64,000 bases of DNA from Gammaproteobacteria bacterium. Its GTDB lineage: Bacteria; Pseudomonadota; Gammaproteobacteria; Competibacterales; Competibacteraceae. The notes below the pieces were generated by a model. The model saw nothing but the letters and a program-made list of their open reading frames with translations, was not told the origin of the DNA and ran no database searches. The stretch is from NCBI GenBank assembly GCA_024235095.1, contig JACKNC010000001.1:1773501-1837500 (forward strand), read 5' to 3'. A program made the translations under genes and the position numbers. Positions 45,487 to 54,248 of this stretch are shown here, in pieces (the first letter of the stretch is position 1; each line of letters opens with the position of its first letter).

Positions 45487-46503
45487 TTAGCCTTCAGTCT
45501 CTTCCAACCGCATCATGACCGCCTGAATCAGCGCATCGGTACCCTCCCCACTCACTGCGGAAACGCCAAACGCCGGTCCCATCCAATGCAGGGCAGCGAC
45601 GATTTTCGCCATGCGTCCTTCCCGTTCCTCTTCAGGCAGCAAATCCAGCTTGTTCAACACCAGCCAACGCTCGCGTTCGGCCAGTTCGGCGCTGTACCGC
45701 CCTAATTCACCGAGAATGATCTCGACATCCCGCACCGGATCGCCGCTGTCGCTATAGGGGGAGACATCGACCAGATGTAACAACAGCCGGGTGCGCGCCA
45801 GATGCCGGAGAAACTGCATCCCCAGTCCAGCGCCTTCCGAAGCGCCCTCGATGAGTCCGGGAATATCCGCCATCACGAAACTTTGCAGCGGACCCACTCG
45901 CACCACGCCCAGATGGGGATGCAGGGTAGTAAACGGGTAATCGGCAACCTTGGGCTGAGCGGCAGATACGGCGCGGATCAGCGTGGATTTACCGGCATTG
46001 GGCAAGCCCAGCAGACCTACATCGGCGATGACCTTGAGTTCCAGTCGCAGATTGCGCGCTTCACCGGGCGTTCCCGGTTTGAACTGGCGCGGGGCGCGAT
46101 TGGTGCTGCTTTTATAACGGGTGTTGCCGAGACCGTGAAAGCCGCCGTGCGCGACCAACAAGCGTTGCCCCGGTTCGACCAGATCGCCGATCAATTCATC
46201 GGTATCGGCATCCCAGACCAGCGTGCCAACCGGCGTGAGAATATCCAGATCGGCGCCACTGCGGCCGGTGCGATTGGCGCCCATGCCCTTTTGACCACGC
46301 TCGGCCTGAAAGCGCTGGGTAAAGCGAAAGTCCGCCAGGGTGTTCAGTTCCGCATGGGCGACCAGGTAAATGCTGCCGCCATCGCCGCCATCGCCGCCAT
46401 CAGGACCACCAAAGGGAATGTATTTTTCCCGCCGGAAACTGACACAGCCATCGCCGCCATCGCCGGCCTCGACTCGAATCAGCGCTTCATCGACGAATTT
46501 CAT
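45487..46503 (-). CDS. obgE: GTPase Obg/CgtA
   Basis: A 338-residue ribosome-associated GTPase. The N-terminal Obg fold is glycine-rich (FGGPDGGDGGDGGSIYLV, GANRTGRSGADL), followed by a G domain from about 160 with GLPNAGKSTLIRAVSAA, ADIPGLIEGASEG and VLNKLDLL. It acts in late 50S assembly and stress control. A terminator lies between it and rpmA, so it is transcribed partly by read-through or from its own promoter. Confidence 0.97.
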   Translation of the reverse strand: MKFVDEALIRVEAGDGGDGCVSFRREKYIPFGGPDGGDGGDGGSIYLVAHAELNTLADFRFTQRFQAERGQKGMGANRTGRSGADLDILTPVGTLVWDADTDELIGDLVEPGQRLLVAHGGFHGLGNTRYKSSTNRAPRQFKPGTPGEARNLRLELKVIADVGLLGLPNAGKSTLIRAVSAAQPKVADYPFTTLHPHLGVVRVGPLQSFVMADIPGLIEGASEGAGLGMQFLRHLARTRLLLHLVDVSPYSDSGDPVRDVEIILGELGRYSAELAERERWLVLNKLDLLPEEEREGRMAKIVAALHWMGPAFGVSAVSGEGTDALIQAVMMRLEETEG

Positions 46504-46532
46504 GCGGCTCTCTGCGAATCATGGACAAAACA

Positions 46533-46552
46533 AAAGCCCCGGACGGGGCTTT
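46533..46552 (-). terminator. terminator after rpmA
   Basis: Minus strand stem AAAGCCCC/GGGGCTTT with a GTCC loop, followed by TGTTTTGT. It lies between rpmA and obgE and may attenuate read-through into obgE-proB. Confidence 0.75.
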
Positions 46553-46575
46553 CAGCACATCCAGCCAGTCTGCAT

Positions 46576-46839
46576 TCACGACGCCACAGGTTGGATACTC
46601 ACATACCGGCGATTTAACGGTCCCTTGATGGCGAACACCACATGACCTTCAGCTTTGGCGAACAGGGTGTAATCCTTGCCACAACCGACGTTTTCACCGG
46701 GATGAAACTGGGTGCCGCGCTGCCGGACAATAATGCTGCCCGCCTTCGCCAACTGACCGCCAAACAACTTGACGCCCAGACGTTTAGATTGGGAATCGCG
46801 ACCGTTGCGGCTGCTGCCGCCTGCTTTTTTGTGCGCCAT
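46576..46839 (-). CDS. rpmA: 50S ribosomal protein L27
   Basis: An 87-residue L27, whose flexible N-terminus reaches the peptidyl transferase centre. MAHKKAGGSSRNGRDSQSKR and GVKLFGGQLAKAGSIIVRQR are diagnostic. It is 2 bp after rplU, the conserved L21-L27 pair. Confidence 0.98.
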   Translation of the reverse strand: MAHKKAGGSSRNGRDSQSKRLGVKLFGGQLAKAGSIIVRQRGTQFHPGENVGCGKDYTLFAKAEGHVVFAIKGPLNRRYVSIQPVAS

Positions 46840-46841
46840 AT

Positions 46842-47198
46842 TCAGCCCTCCTGATGCACAGTCTCGGTGAAGACCGCCGGCGCTGCGAGACCGCTGATGC
46901 CGTTGATCCGCAATTCGGTATAGCTTTGCCGGTGGCCCTGCCTCTTGAAATAGTGTTTGCGGCGCCGGAATTTGATGATGCGGACTTTGGGGCCACGCCC
47001 CTGGGATTTGACGGTGGCGGTAACACGAGCGCCGTCGACATAGGGCGCGCCCACCTGGATTTGGTCGCCGTCAGCCAACATCATTACCGTGTCAAACTCC
47101 ACGGAAGCGCCTTCCTCGACTTCGAGTTTCTCAACCTTGAGGGTCTGGCCCTCAGCTACCCGGTATTGTTTGCCCCCGGTTTTGATGACAGCGTACAT
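46842..47198 (-). CDS. rplU: 50S ribosomal protein L21, C-terminally extended
   Basis: A 118-residue L21. The core MYAVIKTGGKQYRVAEGQTL ... KVRIIKFRRRKHYFKRQGHRQSYTELRI matches the family, which usually ends near residue 103; here about 14 extra residues (AAPAVFTETVHQEG) follow. It is divergent from ispB (178 bp between the starts), the order seen in E. coli. Confidence 0.97.
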   Translation of the reverse strand: MYAVIKTGGKQYRVAEGQTLKVEKLEVEEGASVEFDTVMMLADGDQIQVGAPYVDGARVTATVKSQGRGPKVRIIKFRRRKHYFKRQGHRQSYTELRINGISGLAAPAVFTETVHQEG

Positions 47199-47376
47199 AT
47201 TTCTCGATCCTGATTATCCTGAATGAGCCGTTAAGGCAATAAGGGGGCGGATTTTAGTCGCACACCCGGACAAGGTCAAACGCATTCCAGGCTGACGAGA
47301 ACGCAATACCCGTCTTGACCCTGCCGGAGCTAAACCGTAGCATGGTCAATGTTTTCTCCAGATTCCGCTAATTCTC

Positions 47377-48345
47377 ATGGATATTGAACACATCCGCGCA
47401 CCTATCGCGGACGATTTACAGGCTGTCAATCAACGGATTCGCCGCGAACTGCATTCCGATGTCGTTCTGATCAATCAGGTAGCCGGTTACATCATTGACA
47501 GCGGCGGCAAGCGCCTGCGGCCAGTGACCGTGCTGCTGGCGGCGCGCGCCTGCGGTTATCCTGGCGACCAGCATATTGCCGCCGCAGCGATTGTCGAGTT
47601 TATCCACACCGCGACCCTGTTGCATGATGACGTGGTGGATGAATCCGATCTGCGACGCGGGCGGGAAACCGCCAATGCGATCTGGGGCAATCAGGCCAGC
47701 GTTCTGGTCGGCGACTTCCTCTATTCCCGGGCATTCCAGATGATGGTCGGCATCGGTTCCATGCGGTTGATGGAAATCATGGCCGATACGACAAACACCA
47801 TCGCTGAAGGCGAAGTCATGCAATTGCTCAATTGCCATGATCCCGACACCACGGAAGAACGCTACTTAAAGGTGATTCACTGCAAGACCGCCAAGCTGTT
47901 CGAGGCCGCTGCGCAACTGGGCGCAATTCTGGCCGGTCGACCGCGCGAAGAGGAACTGGCGCTCAGCCGCTATGGATTGCATCTGGGTACGGCTTTCCAA
48001 TTGATTGATGACGCTCTGGATTACAGCGCTTCCAGCGCGGAACTCGGTAAAAATATCGGTGATGATCTCGCTGAAGGCAAGCCCACCCTGCCCCTGATTC
48101 ACGCGATGCGTCATGGCAGTCCCGCCGAAAGAAAAATTATTCGCGAGGCCATTCAACGAGGCGGATTGGATCAGATCGAGTCCATCACGCGAACTATTGA
48201 GTCAACTGGGGCCTTGGATTATACTGCCTCTCTTGCCATGAAAGAGGCTAAGAGAGCATCTACCCAGTTAGAGCGGTTTCCGGTTTCGCCTGCGAAAGAT
48301 GCCTTGATCGAATTGGCTGAATTCGCGGTTAAGCGTCGTTATTAA
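47377..48345 (+). CDS. ispB: octaprenyl/polyprenyl diphosphate synthase
   Basis: A 322-residue trans-prenyltransferase making the ubiquinone side chain. The first aspartate-rich motif is LLHDDVVDESDLRRGRETAN and the second QLIDDALDYSASS, with SGGKRLRPVTVLLAAR near residue 45. Placement divergent to rplU-rpmA-obgE is the conserved arrangement and supports ispB rather than ispA. It functions with coq7 (start of window) in the same pathway. Confidence 0.95.
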   Translation: MDIEHIRAPIADDLQAVNQRIRRELHSDVVLINQVAGYIIDSGGKRLRPVTVLLAARACGYPGDQHIAAAAIVEFIHTATLLHDDVVDESDLRRGRETANAIWGNQASVLVGDFLYSRAFQMMVGIGSMRLMEIMADTTNTIAEGEVMQLLNCHDPDTTEERYLKVIHCKTAKLFEAAAQLGAILAGRPREEELALSRYGLHLGTAFQLIDDALDYSASSAELGKNIGDDLAEGKPTLPLIHAMRHGSPAERKIIREAIQRGGLDQIESITRTIESTGALDYTASLAMKEAKRASTQLERFPVSPAKDALIELAEFAVKRRY

Positions 48346-48361
48346 GTCTCTTCTCAAACAT

Positions 48362-48438
<77 letters not shown>

Positions 48439-48496
48439 AAAAAGTAACCATCCCCCGGCAGAGCCGCACAGGGCCGCTCCAGCGGCCCGCGACTGG

Positions 48497-48534
48497 TCAG
48501 ATCGCGCCCACGCTGGAGCATGGGAGCGATCTGA
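48497..48534. terminator. stem-loop between tRNA-Pro and VWA gene
   Basis: Nine-bp inverted repeat TCAGATCGC/GCGATCTGA about 60 bp after the tRNA and 44 bp past the end of the convergent VWA gene. A short T-rich TTTCAT follows on the plus strand, so it is only a candidate terminator. Confidence 0.4.
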
Positions 48535-48577
48535 TTTCATGGTTGCCCATCTTCATCCAAGGCAGGAATCCTCTCCA

Positions 48578-50389
48578 TCAACGCAGCATTTGCGCCTGTC
48601 GTCCACTCTGACCCGGATCCAACGACCGCGTTAACCCAACCAGGGTTAGAAATTCACTGCGATAACCGAAGGGATCGGCGCCGCGCGCATCACGAGCTAA
48701 GGCCAGCACCTTGTCATAACTGAAGCTGCCGGTATAACGCCCCCCACGCAATTTTTGCCCGAAACCGGCCACTGCTGCGGCAAAGCGAAATCGTTCACTT
48801 GCCTCCCGCCAACTGCCGATCATTTGATCGCGTTGAATCGGCCATTCCAGCAATTGGCTGACCTCGCTGTCCGGCTGCTTGTAGCGCAACCGCAGGAAGG
48901 CGATTTCATCGCCGTGGGGCGTCGCATCAGTCGCCGGTTGGCCATAGCGCAGCGGTTCGGTCAATGCGCCGCCGCTGTCTTTCAGGGCGATTTCGTAGAG
49001 AGCAGTCACGGTATGTCCCGCGCCAATGTCGCCTGCGTCAACGGCGTCATTGCTGAAATCTTCCCGTCGCAACATTCGGTTTTCGTAACCGATCAGGCGG
49101 TATTCCTCGACCTGCGCCGGGTTGAACTCGATTTGAATTTTCACATCTTTGGCGATCGTCAACAGGGTGGCGCTCATCTGTTCAACCAGCGCTTTGTTGG
49201 CTTCCTGCAAGGTGTCGATGTAGGCGTAGTTACCGTTGCCAGCGTCGGCCAATTGTTCCATTAGCTGGTCATTGTAGTTTCCAGTTCCAAAACCGAGGGT
49301 GGTCAACGCTACGCCGCTTTTCCGCTGGGTCTCCACCAGATCCTTCAACGCCTCGAAATTGACTGTGCCGACGTTGAAGTCACCGTCGGTGGCCAAAATC
49401 ACCCGGTTGATCCCACCGTCGACAAAGCCTTCCCGCACCAGATTGTAAGCTAATTGAATGCCTGCTCCCCCATTGGTCGAACCACCGGCGCTCAACCGAT
49501 CCAGCGCAGATTCAATTTTGGCCTTCTGATCGCCGGGCGTTGGCTCCAACACCATGCCCGCCGCGCCAGCGTAAACGGCGATGGCGACCTTGTCCTCAGG
49601 ACGTAGTTGCCGAACTAGTAATTTCAGCGCTGGTTTGAGCAACCCGATCTTGTCAGGCGAGTTCATCGAACCGGATACGTCGATCAGGAACACCAGATTG
49701 GCTGGCGGTAGTTGAGTTTTGGGTAGATCGTAGCCCTTGACACCAATCGCCAGTAGCAGGGTTTTCGGATTCCACGGCGTCGGCGCGAGTTCTGTGCTGA
49801 CCCGGAAGGGTGGCTGGCGACCCTCCGGCAAGGGGTAGTCGTAGTCAAAATAGTTGATCAATTCTTCAACGCGCACCGCATCTTGGGGCGGCAGGCGCCC
49901 TTCATTAAGAAAGCGCCGGACGTTGGCGTAGGCGCCGGTATCGACATCGATGCTGAAGGTCGACACCGGTTGCTCGGCGGCGCGTTTGACCGGGTTATCT
50001 TCCTGATGGGCATACTGTTCCCGGTCAGTAGGTTCGCTGGGCGCGCGCAGGGCATCTAGGCGTCCCTGCCCGACAAAGTTGCTAAATTGGGCCACTCGTC
50101 CCGCTTCCCCTGCAGCTTTTGCTCGTTCCACGGATACGGCCTGGCGCTGCGGCGCGAGAGCGGGACTTGCTGGCGGGGGAGGAGCAGGTTGCGGTTTTGC
50201 TTCAGCTAGCGGTTCTGGCATTGCCGCGTCACGCTCTTCCATTTGGCGTTTCGCTGCTTCACGGGCGGGCTGCGCCATTGGTTTGGAATCAGCCGCGGCT
50301 GATCCCGCTGGTGATTCCGCATTAGGCGAGCATCCTGTCAATAGGATGACGACAACGGTAGAAAGAGCAATCAGTAAGGTTCGATTCAT
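48578..50389 (-). CDS. VWA-domain lipoprotein, YfbK family
   Basis: A 603-residue envelope lipoprotein. Signal MNRTLLIALSTVVVILLTG with lipobox LLTGC; a Pro/Ala-rich spacer to about 100; an N-terminal YfbK-specific domain (STFSIDVDTGAYANVRRFLN); a VWA domain (about 210-390) with intact MIDAS motif LIDVSGSMN and later DGDFNVG; and the C-terminal DUF3520-type domain ending FLTLVGLTRSL. Metal-dependent protein binding is expected; partner unknown. The start at 50389 has GGAGA six bases ahead. The ISAs1-type element begins 32 bp upstream and may have replaced its native promoter. Confidence 0.88.
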   Translation of the reverse strand: MNRTLLIALSTVVVILLTGCSPNAESPAGSAAADSKPMAQPAREAAKRQMEERDAAMPEPLAEAKPQPAPPPPASPALAPQRQAVSVERAKAAGEAGRVAQFSNFVGQGRLDALRAPSEPTDREQYAHQEDNPVKRAAEQPVSTFSIDVDTGAYANVRRFLNEGRLPPQDAVRVEELINYFDYDYPLPEGRQPPFRVSTELAPTPWNPKTLLLAIGVKGYDLPKTQLPPANLVFLIDVSGSMNSPDKIGLLKPALKLLVRQLRPEDKVAIAVYAGAAGMVLEPTPGDQKAKIESALDRLSAGGSTNGGAGIQLAYNLVREGFVDGGINRVILATDGDFNVGTVNFEALKDLVETQRKSGVALTTLGFGTGNYNDQLMEQLADAGNGNYAYIDTLQEANKALVEQMSATLLTIAKDVKIQIEFNPAQVEEYRLIGYENRMLRREDFSNDAVDAGDIGAGHTVTALYEIALKDSGGALTEPLRYGQPATDATPHGDEIAFLRLRYKQPDSEVSQLLEWPIQRDQMIGSWREASERFRFAAAVAGFGQKLRGGRYTGSFSYDKVLALARDARGADPFGYRSEFLTLVGLTRSLDPGQSGRQAQMLR

Positions 50390-50420
50390 GATGTTCTCCA
50401 CGGAGAATTGAGAGTTCATG

Positions 50421-51645
50421 CAGGGCAATCGCGCTATGCAGCAGCCGGACTGGGTTGACCGAAGAGGAGGCGCAACCGATAGTCATCATTGAGGGCGGCG
50501 CGGAGTTTGCGGCGGCGGAGGCTATCGCGTGAGGGACCATTATGACGTAGCCCATTGAGGGCGATGCGGCGGATGAGGGCTAAGTTCTCGGCCGAGTGAT
50601 CAGTGCGTGTCCGACACGCATCTTCCCCAAACTGTACGTCCAAAACCCAGTGCTGTTGGTTTTCGATACCCCAGTGCCCGCGCACACGGGCAGCAAACCG
50701 TTCTAGATCGGTGAGCGAACAAAGAAAGTAGCGATGTTCGGTACTTGTTTGGTCGCCGATGATCCGGATGGATTCCACCCGGCCGACGGTTTGGAGTCCG
50801 GCCCAGTCCGGTTTCGCCTCCAGCCAATCCATTTGGTTGCTGAGCGTATAACGACGGATCTCGATCCGGCCGTGATCCTTCTCAAGGGTTTCCTAGATCG
50901 GTAGGCGCTCGCAGGCCACTTTGGTATCCAGCCAAAGCTGGACGTCCTCACAACGTGTTGGATGATTCTCCTTCAGCGCTAGGACGTCATCAGCGCCCGC
51001 ATCGATAAGCATTTGGGCAATGGCTTTTTGACAGCCCATTGCATCGATGGATACCACCGCACCCTGCAGATCAAGCAACGCCAACAAGTTGGGAATCGCA
51101 GTGATTTCATTGGATTTCTCAGCGACTGCCTGCTGGGCCAACACCCAACGGGCGTGTCCGGCAAAGGCACTCACTCAATGTACTGCCGGGCTCTCGCCGT
51201 CGCGACTCCCACGCCCGGTCTTGCCATCCACACCGATCTGCTCACCGGCGAGATTCGGTAGTGCGGCGGTCGCCCCTGTGGTAAAAGCCGCCCGGAACGC
51301 TTCCGGATCAATCCGTCCCATCACGTCGCTCAACGTATCGTGCGAGGGAATCCCGTTGGGCAGATCCAGAAAACCTCGCAACCAGGCCTCTTTTTCTTCC
51401 GCAAACGCCTCCATCCCCACCCAATCCTCCACGCCACTGAGTATGGCACAGAGCACCATTATCAAACTATCCTGCAGGGGATGCAGTTTGTTCCGGGTCA
51501 CCCGTTGGGGGTCGGGAAGATGGGCAAAATACGGGCGGGGGTCGAGTAAGCACGGTAACATGAGGGGCATCCACAGTGTGAGTTCTTACCACTACATACA
51601 GTCACTTCGCCATTTATCAACCCCCCACATAGCGCGATTGCCCTG
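50421..51645 (-). mobile_element. ISAs1-family insertion sequence, 1225 bp, no target duplication
   Basis: Perfect 18-bp terminal inverted repeats CAGGGCAATCGCGCTATG at 50421-50438 and, inverted, at 51628-51645. Flanks (GAGAGTTCATG left, GCCCGCGAGCC right) share no direct repeat, although this family makes 8-10 bp duplications. The right end cuts into a cassette gene inside a codon run. This points to an adjacent deletion or recombination between copies. Confidence 0.85.
50434..51570 (-). pseudogene. ISAs1-family (H-repeat) transposase with two nonsense codons
   Basis: One frame of about 379 codons covers the family from LDPRPYFAHLPDPQRV to LRRRKLRAALNDDYRLRLLF, with IGVDGKTGRGSRDG, SAFAGHARWVLAQQAVAEKSNE, ENHPT and RGHWGIENQQHWVLDV. 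It is interrupted only by TGA at 51175-51177 (between SPAVH and VSAFAGH) and TAG at 50893-50895. No frameshift is needed, so inactivation is recent. The element would need a transposase in trans. Confidence 0.88.
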
Positions 51646-52363
51646 GCCCGCGAGCCCATTACCTTGACCAAAATCGGGCTTACTAGTTATCCTCTTTCGA
51701 ATTGCCAGCTCAATTGCTGCGATATCGTTCTGCACCGTGAACTTCTCCGCTATAGTTTTTGGAATCCCTAATCCGCTATCACATATGACCATTGCCAACC
51801 TATGCTGTTCGCGGAAAGTTGTAACTTGAATCTACCCTGCCGCCCCTCCGGCATGAACCAAGATATTGCCAGCCAACTCATTTAGCGCCCACTCGAATGC
51901 CTGAGGCACTCCTTTGCCGAAAACAAGCTGCTGTAGGCAGATATCTACCGCCTTGTTGACAAGGCTGTTTAGCTGGTTATCGTCATTGAGGCGGTACAGT
52001 GCCAAATGCATACCCGAACCAGAATCGTCGAAAGCTCGATACTTCCTTGGATCGAGATAGTGAAGCCAAGAATTTGACGTGAACAGCGACGCTACATCGC
52101 TATTGCTCGGAGGAATGACTTCGAATTCGATTCCGGCATCTTTGTAGGCAGTCACTTCTGCAATGATTGGGACAATACCGTTTGGGTAGACTTTTTCGGT
52201 TCCCGATAGATCAAGAAGCAATTCTGAGTAGCCTCTTTCGCTAGTGGCGTTGAAAGCAGCTTTTCGAAAATCTATTGTTGCTGCCCAATCGACCTTCTCG
52301 CCAAAAATCAGGCGATTGTCTCGTCGGTTAACACTTCTCGGTCGCCGGTTTATCGGTTTCTTA
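51646..52363 (-). pseudogene. integron cassette 7: broken STAS-HATPase gene
   Basis: The frame encodes a STAS-like part (RLIFGEKVDWAATIDFRKAA ... LLLDLSGTEKVYPNGIVP) followed by a GHKL ATPase with N-box FEWALNELAGNILVHAGG, G1 VICDSGLGIPK and G2 GQGNGLAG. An in-frame TAG (51832-51834) separates the N-box from G1, no ATG exists between the attC core and the domain, and the 3' end is cut by the ISAs1-type element right after G2. It is thus dead three ways. The order STAS then ATPase is the reverse of the protein at 54249, suggesting a family of partner-switch-like proteins travelling in cassettes. Confidence 0.7.
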
Positions 52364-52425
52364 ATCTAACGTGAAGCCTCAGCGGCGCGGCCTTATCGCA
52401 CGTTCGCTGTAGGCGCTTGTTGGGG
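52364..52425 (-). repeat. attC site of cassette 6
   Basis: Minus strand: R'' CCCCAAC, stem GCCTACAGCG/CGCTGAGGC with an unpaired A, R' GTTAGAT. Expected partner of its R'' is the cassette start TTGGGA at 53232; one base differs. 62 bp. Confidence 0.8.
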
Positions 52426-52478
52426 GTGCAGCTTCTTTCAATTTGCATCTTGCGTTTGGCACAAGCCTTGTACCAGCC

Positions 52479-52537
52479 GTATTCTATAGTTGTTTGAAGG
52501 GCAACGGTGCCCTTTTTGAGTGACTGCACTAAGCTAA
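52479..52537 (-). repeat. direct repeat, distal copy, of cassette 6
   Basis: A 59-bp block aligning without gaps to 53131-53189 (46 of 59 identical by eye). It starts where the cassette-6 gene ends and includes a AAGGGCA/TGCCCTT hairpin. Confidence 0.7.
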
Positions 52538-53031
52538 GCCTCTCCTGCATATCGTCTTCCAGCCTCGGATAGTTCCTCAAATGAGGTTTCGAATGTATCT
52601 GGCAGGCATTCAATTGGTGTAAAGAACCATCGAACATGCGGATTTTCTATCTCTAAACGTTGCCAGAAATCTGGTGTTTCGACCACAAAATAACCCGTGT
52701 CTCCGGCTGTTACATGATTTAAGTACCTAATCGAGTAGTTGTTTCCGTAGACTTGCTGGAAAACCATCAGCATGGAGTGTTGAGCAGAAATTTCATTTCC
52801 TCTAGGAATGGGTAGGATCTTGTCATGGTATGTGAACTTCATGAGTTGAGCTTCTTCATCCCAGACTAGCTGAGTGTTTTCATTTGATAATTCGGCCGCC
52901 TCAAAGAACCGCTCCATCATGTCATTTTCCGCTTCTTTCCAATCAACAATAAGTAAATGTGGATACTCAAGAAAATCATCAAATGGGAAGGCATCATTGT
53001 CGCGACTGGTGATCTTGTCGAATGGATGCAT
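52534..53031 (-). CDS. integron cassette 6: hypothetical protein
   Basis: A 165-residue acidic soluble protein not recognised. It opens MHPFDKITSRDNDAFPFDDF and contains NYSIRYLNHVTAGDTGYFVV and RWFFTPIECLPDTFETSFEEL; no signal peptide, membrane segment or catalytic motif is seen. The start at 53031 is supported by GGGAG eight bases upstream; a longer open frame upstream includes repeat sequence and is not credible. It is flanked by 59-bp imperfect direct repeats, one in its 195-bp leader and one overlapping its stop. Confidence 0.7.
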   Translation of the reverse strand: MHPFDKITSRDNDAFPFDDFLEYPHLLIVDWKEAENDMMERFFEAAELSNENTQLVWDEEAQLMKFTYHDKILPIPRGNEISAQHSMLMVFQQVYGNNYSIRYLNHVTAGDTGYFVVETPDFWQRLEIENPHVRWFFTPIECLPDTFETSFEELSEAGRRYAGEA

Positions 53032-53130
53032 TGTGGTTCTCCCGAAGAAGTTTAACGTGAAAGCTCGGATTTTTCTTTGTTTGATCAAATGGCAGATAAT
53101 TTTGTGCCGCCTTTGAATTTTTAGAATGCA

Positions 53131-53189
53131 GTATTCGAAGCTTGTTTGAAAAGCGACAGTGCCTTTTTTTGGGGACTGCACTACGCTAA
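53131..53189 (-). repeat. direct repeat, proximal copy, of cassette 6
   Basis: Partner of the block at 52479-52537, same orientation, lying in the leader between the attC core and the gene start. The frame QSPKKGTVAFQT is also readable in the other copy as QSLKKGTVALQT, so a short coding remnant is possible. Confidence 0.7.
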
Positions 53190-53226
53190 ATGTAATTGGT
53201 GCTTCAATCTTCCGAAATTTGCCTTC

Positions 53227-53284
53227 TCCCAACGTCCAAGCTCAGCGGCGGCGGAACGCTGTCCGCTGAAGCGCCTTGTTGGGC
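53227..53284 (-). repeat. attC site of cassette 5
   Basis: Minus strand: R'' GCCCAAC, stem with GCTTCAGCGG/CCGCTGAGC and one extra base, R' GTTGGGA. Its R'' complements exactly the start of the cassette (GTTGGGC at 54095-54089). 58 bp. Confidence 0.88.
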
Positions 53285-53304
53285 GCAATTGCAAGGAGAT
53301 GCCG

Positions 53305-54039
53305 TCAAACATGCTTTTTCTCTCTGGCCACCTCCGAGACAAAGTTCGCTATCGCATTTCTTGCGCGATGTGCCGACCTTGACGAATAGACCAAGCGCGC
53401 AGCTGGATCGGTGCCAGCTTCCGGATTGTCGAAGGCGTGGTGTGTTTGGGTGTAAAGCTCGAAGCGCACGTCATTTCCAGCCGCATCCATCTCGCTGATG
53501 ACTGAATTGATCATTTCCATCGGCGATACTTGGTCCTGTGTTCCTTGGAGAATCAAGACAGGAGCCTTGATGCGGGTACCTGCCCCCGGCGCAGCAGTCT
53601 TCAGTAGCGCAGAACACAAAATGATGCCCGCGACGTCTGCGCCACTACGGGCGTAGTCCAACGCAATCATTCCTCCTGCGCTGTACCCAAGGCAAATTAC
53701 GGGTGTTTCCGATGGGACCTCTTGTTGAAGCCGCGCCACGCACGCGGCAAGCGCCTCGACGCCTTGAGTTCTATTTTCCAGCAGGCGCTTCACCATCGGG
53801 CCCACTTGCTCCGGACTATCAGGATTGAAGCCGTTACCGTAAAGATCGGCAACAACCACGGCACAGCCCAGCTCCACCAGATACTCGGCATGATCGCATG
53901 CAAGGACACTTTGGCCCCGCCAATCTGGCAATAGCACAATCGCGGCAGTGGGCACGACGGCTGACCCTTTGTACATCGCGCCTGCGTAACGCTGCTCACC
54001 AACTGCGTAATCGAAACGGTTGCTTCTCGGATCACTCAT
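53305..54039 (-). CDS. integron cassette 5: dienelactone-hydrolase-like alpha/beta hydrolase
   Basis: A 244-residue cytosolic alpha/beta hydrolase. The nucleophile elbow is CLGYSAGGMIALDYA with Ser rather than the Cys of true dienelactone hydrolases; the acid is in LQGTQDQVSP and the His in YTQTHHAFDNPEAG. The oxyanion region is VLLPDWRGQS. Start at 54039 has AAGGAAG upstream. As a cassette cargo it is one of few with a predictable enzyme activity; substrate unknown. Confidence 0.85.
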   Translation of the reverse strand: MSDPRSNRFDYAVGEQRYAGAMYKGSAVVPTAAIVLLPDWRGQSVLACDHAEYLVELGCAVVVADLYGNGFNPDSPEQVGPMVKRLLENRTQGVEALAACVARLQQEVPSETPVICLGYSAGGMIALDYARSGADVAGIILCSALLKTAAPGAGTRIKAPVLILQGTQDQVSPMEMINSVISEMDAAGNDVRFELYTQTHHAFDNPEAGTDPAARLVYSSRSAHRARNAIANFVSEVAREKKHV

Positions 54040-54088
54040 CCAGACTTCCTTCCTAAGTTTTTAATTGCAATGGGGACTCGGGTTTTAC

Positions 54089-54166
54089 GCCCAACGACAA
54101 ACATCAGCCGACCGCAAAAGCGTCGCTTCGCTATGCTTTTGCGGTCGGCTGATGTAATTGTTATAT
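54089..54166 (-). repeat. attC site of cassette 4
   Basis: A 21-bp perfect stem (54101-54121 with 54135-54155, starting ACATCAGCCGACCGC) and a 13-base loop, between R' GTTGGGC and R'' ATATAAC on the minus strand. R'' complements exactly the cassette start GTTATAT at 55284-55278. 78 bp. Confidence 0.88.
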
Positions 54167-54187
54167 TTGATATTTTCATTAAAACCC

Positions 54188-54237
54188 TTGACAATAAACG
54201 CCGTTATATTGACAATATTAAAAGATAACATTGACAA
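54188..54237 (+). promoter_or_regulatory. three TTGACA direct repeats upstream of the HTH-HATPase-STAS gene
   Basis: TTGACAATA at 54188-54196 and 54209-54217 and TTGACAA at 54231-54237, spaced 21 and 22 bp, so on one face of the helix. The first with GACAAT at 54211-54216 forms a 17-bp-spaced sigma-70-like promoter. The set may be an operator for the gene's own N-terminal HTH domain. Confidence 0.5.
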
Positions 54238-54248
54238 GGAGCAAATTG

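Noticed and set aside
45802..46617. 271-codon plus-strand frame across obgE
   Set aside because: Antisense shadow of obgE, which has full GTPase motifs.
54188..54237. TTGACAATA repeats as the start of a CRISPR array
   Set aside because: Units are only 7-9 bp, three copies, no 25-40 bp repeats or cas genes; better read as promoter/operator sites.
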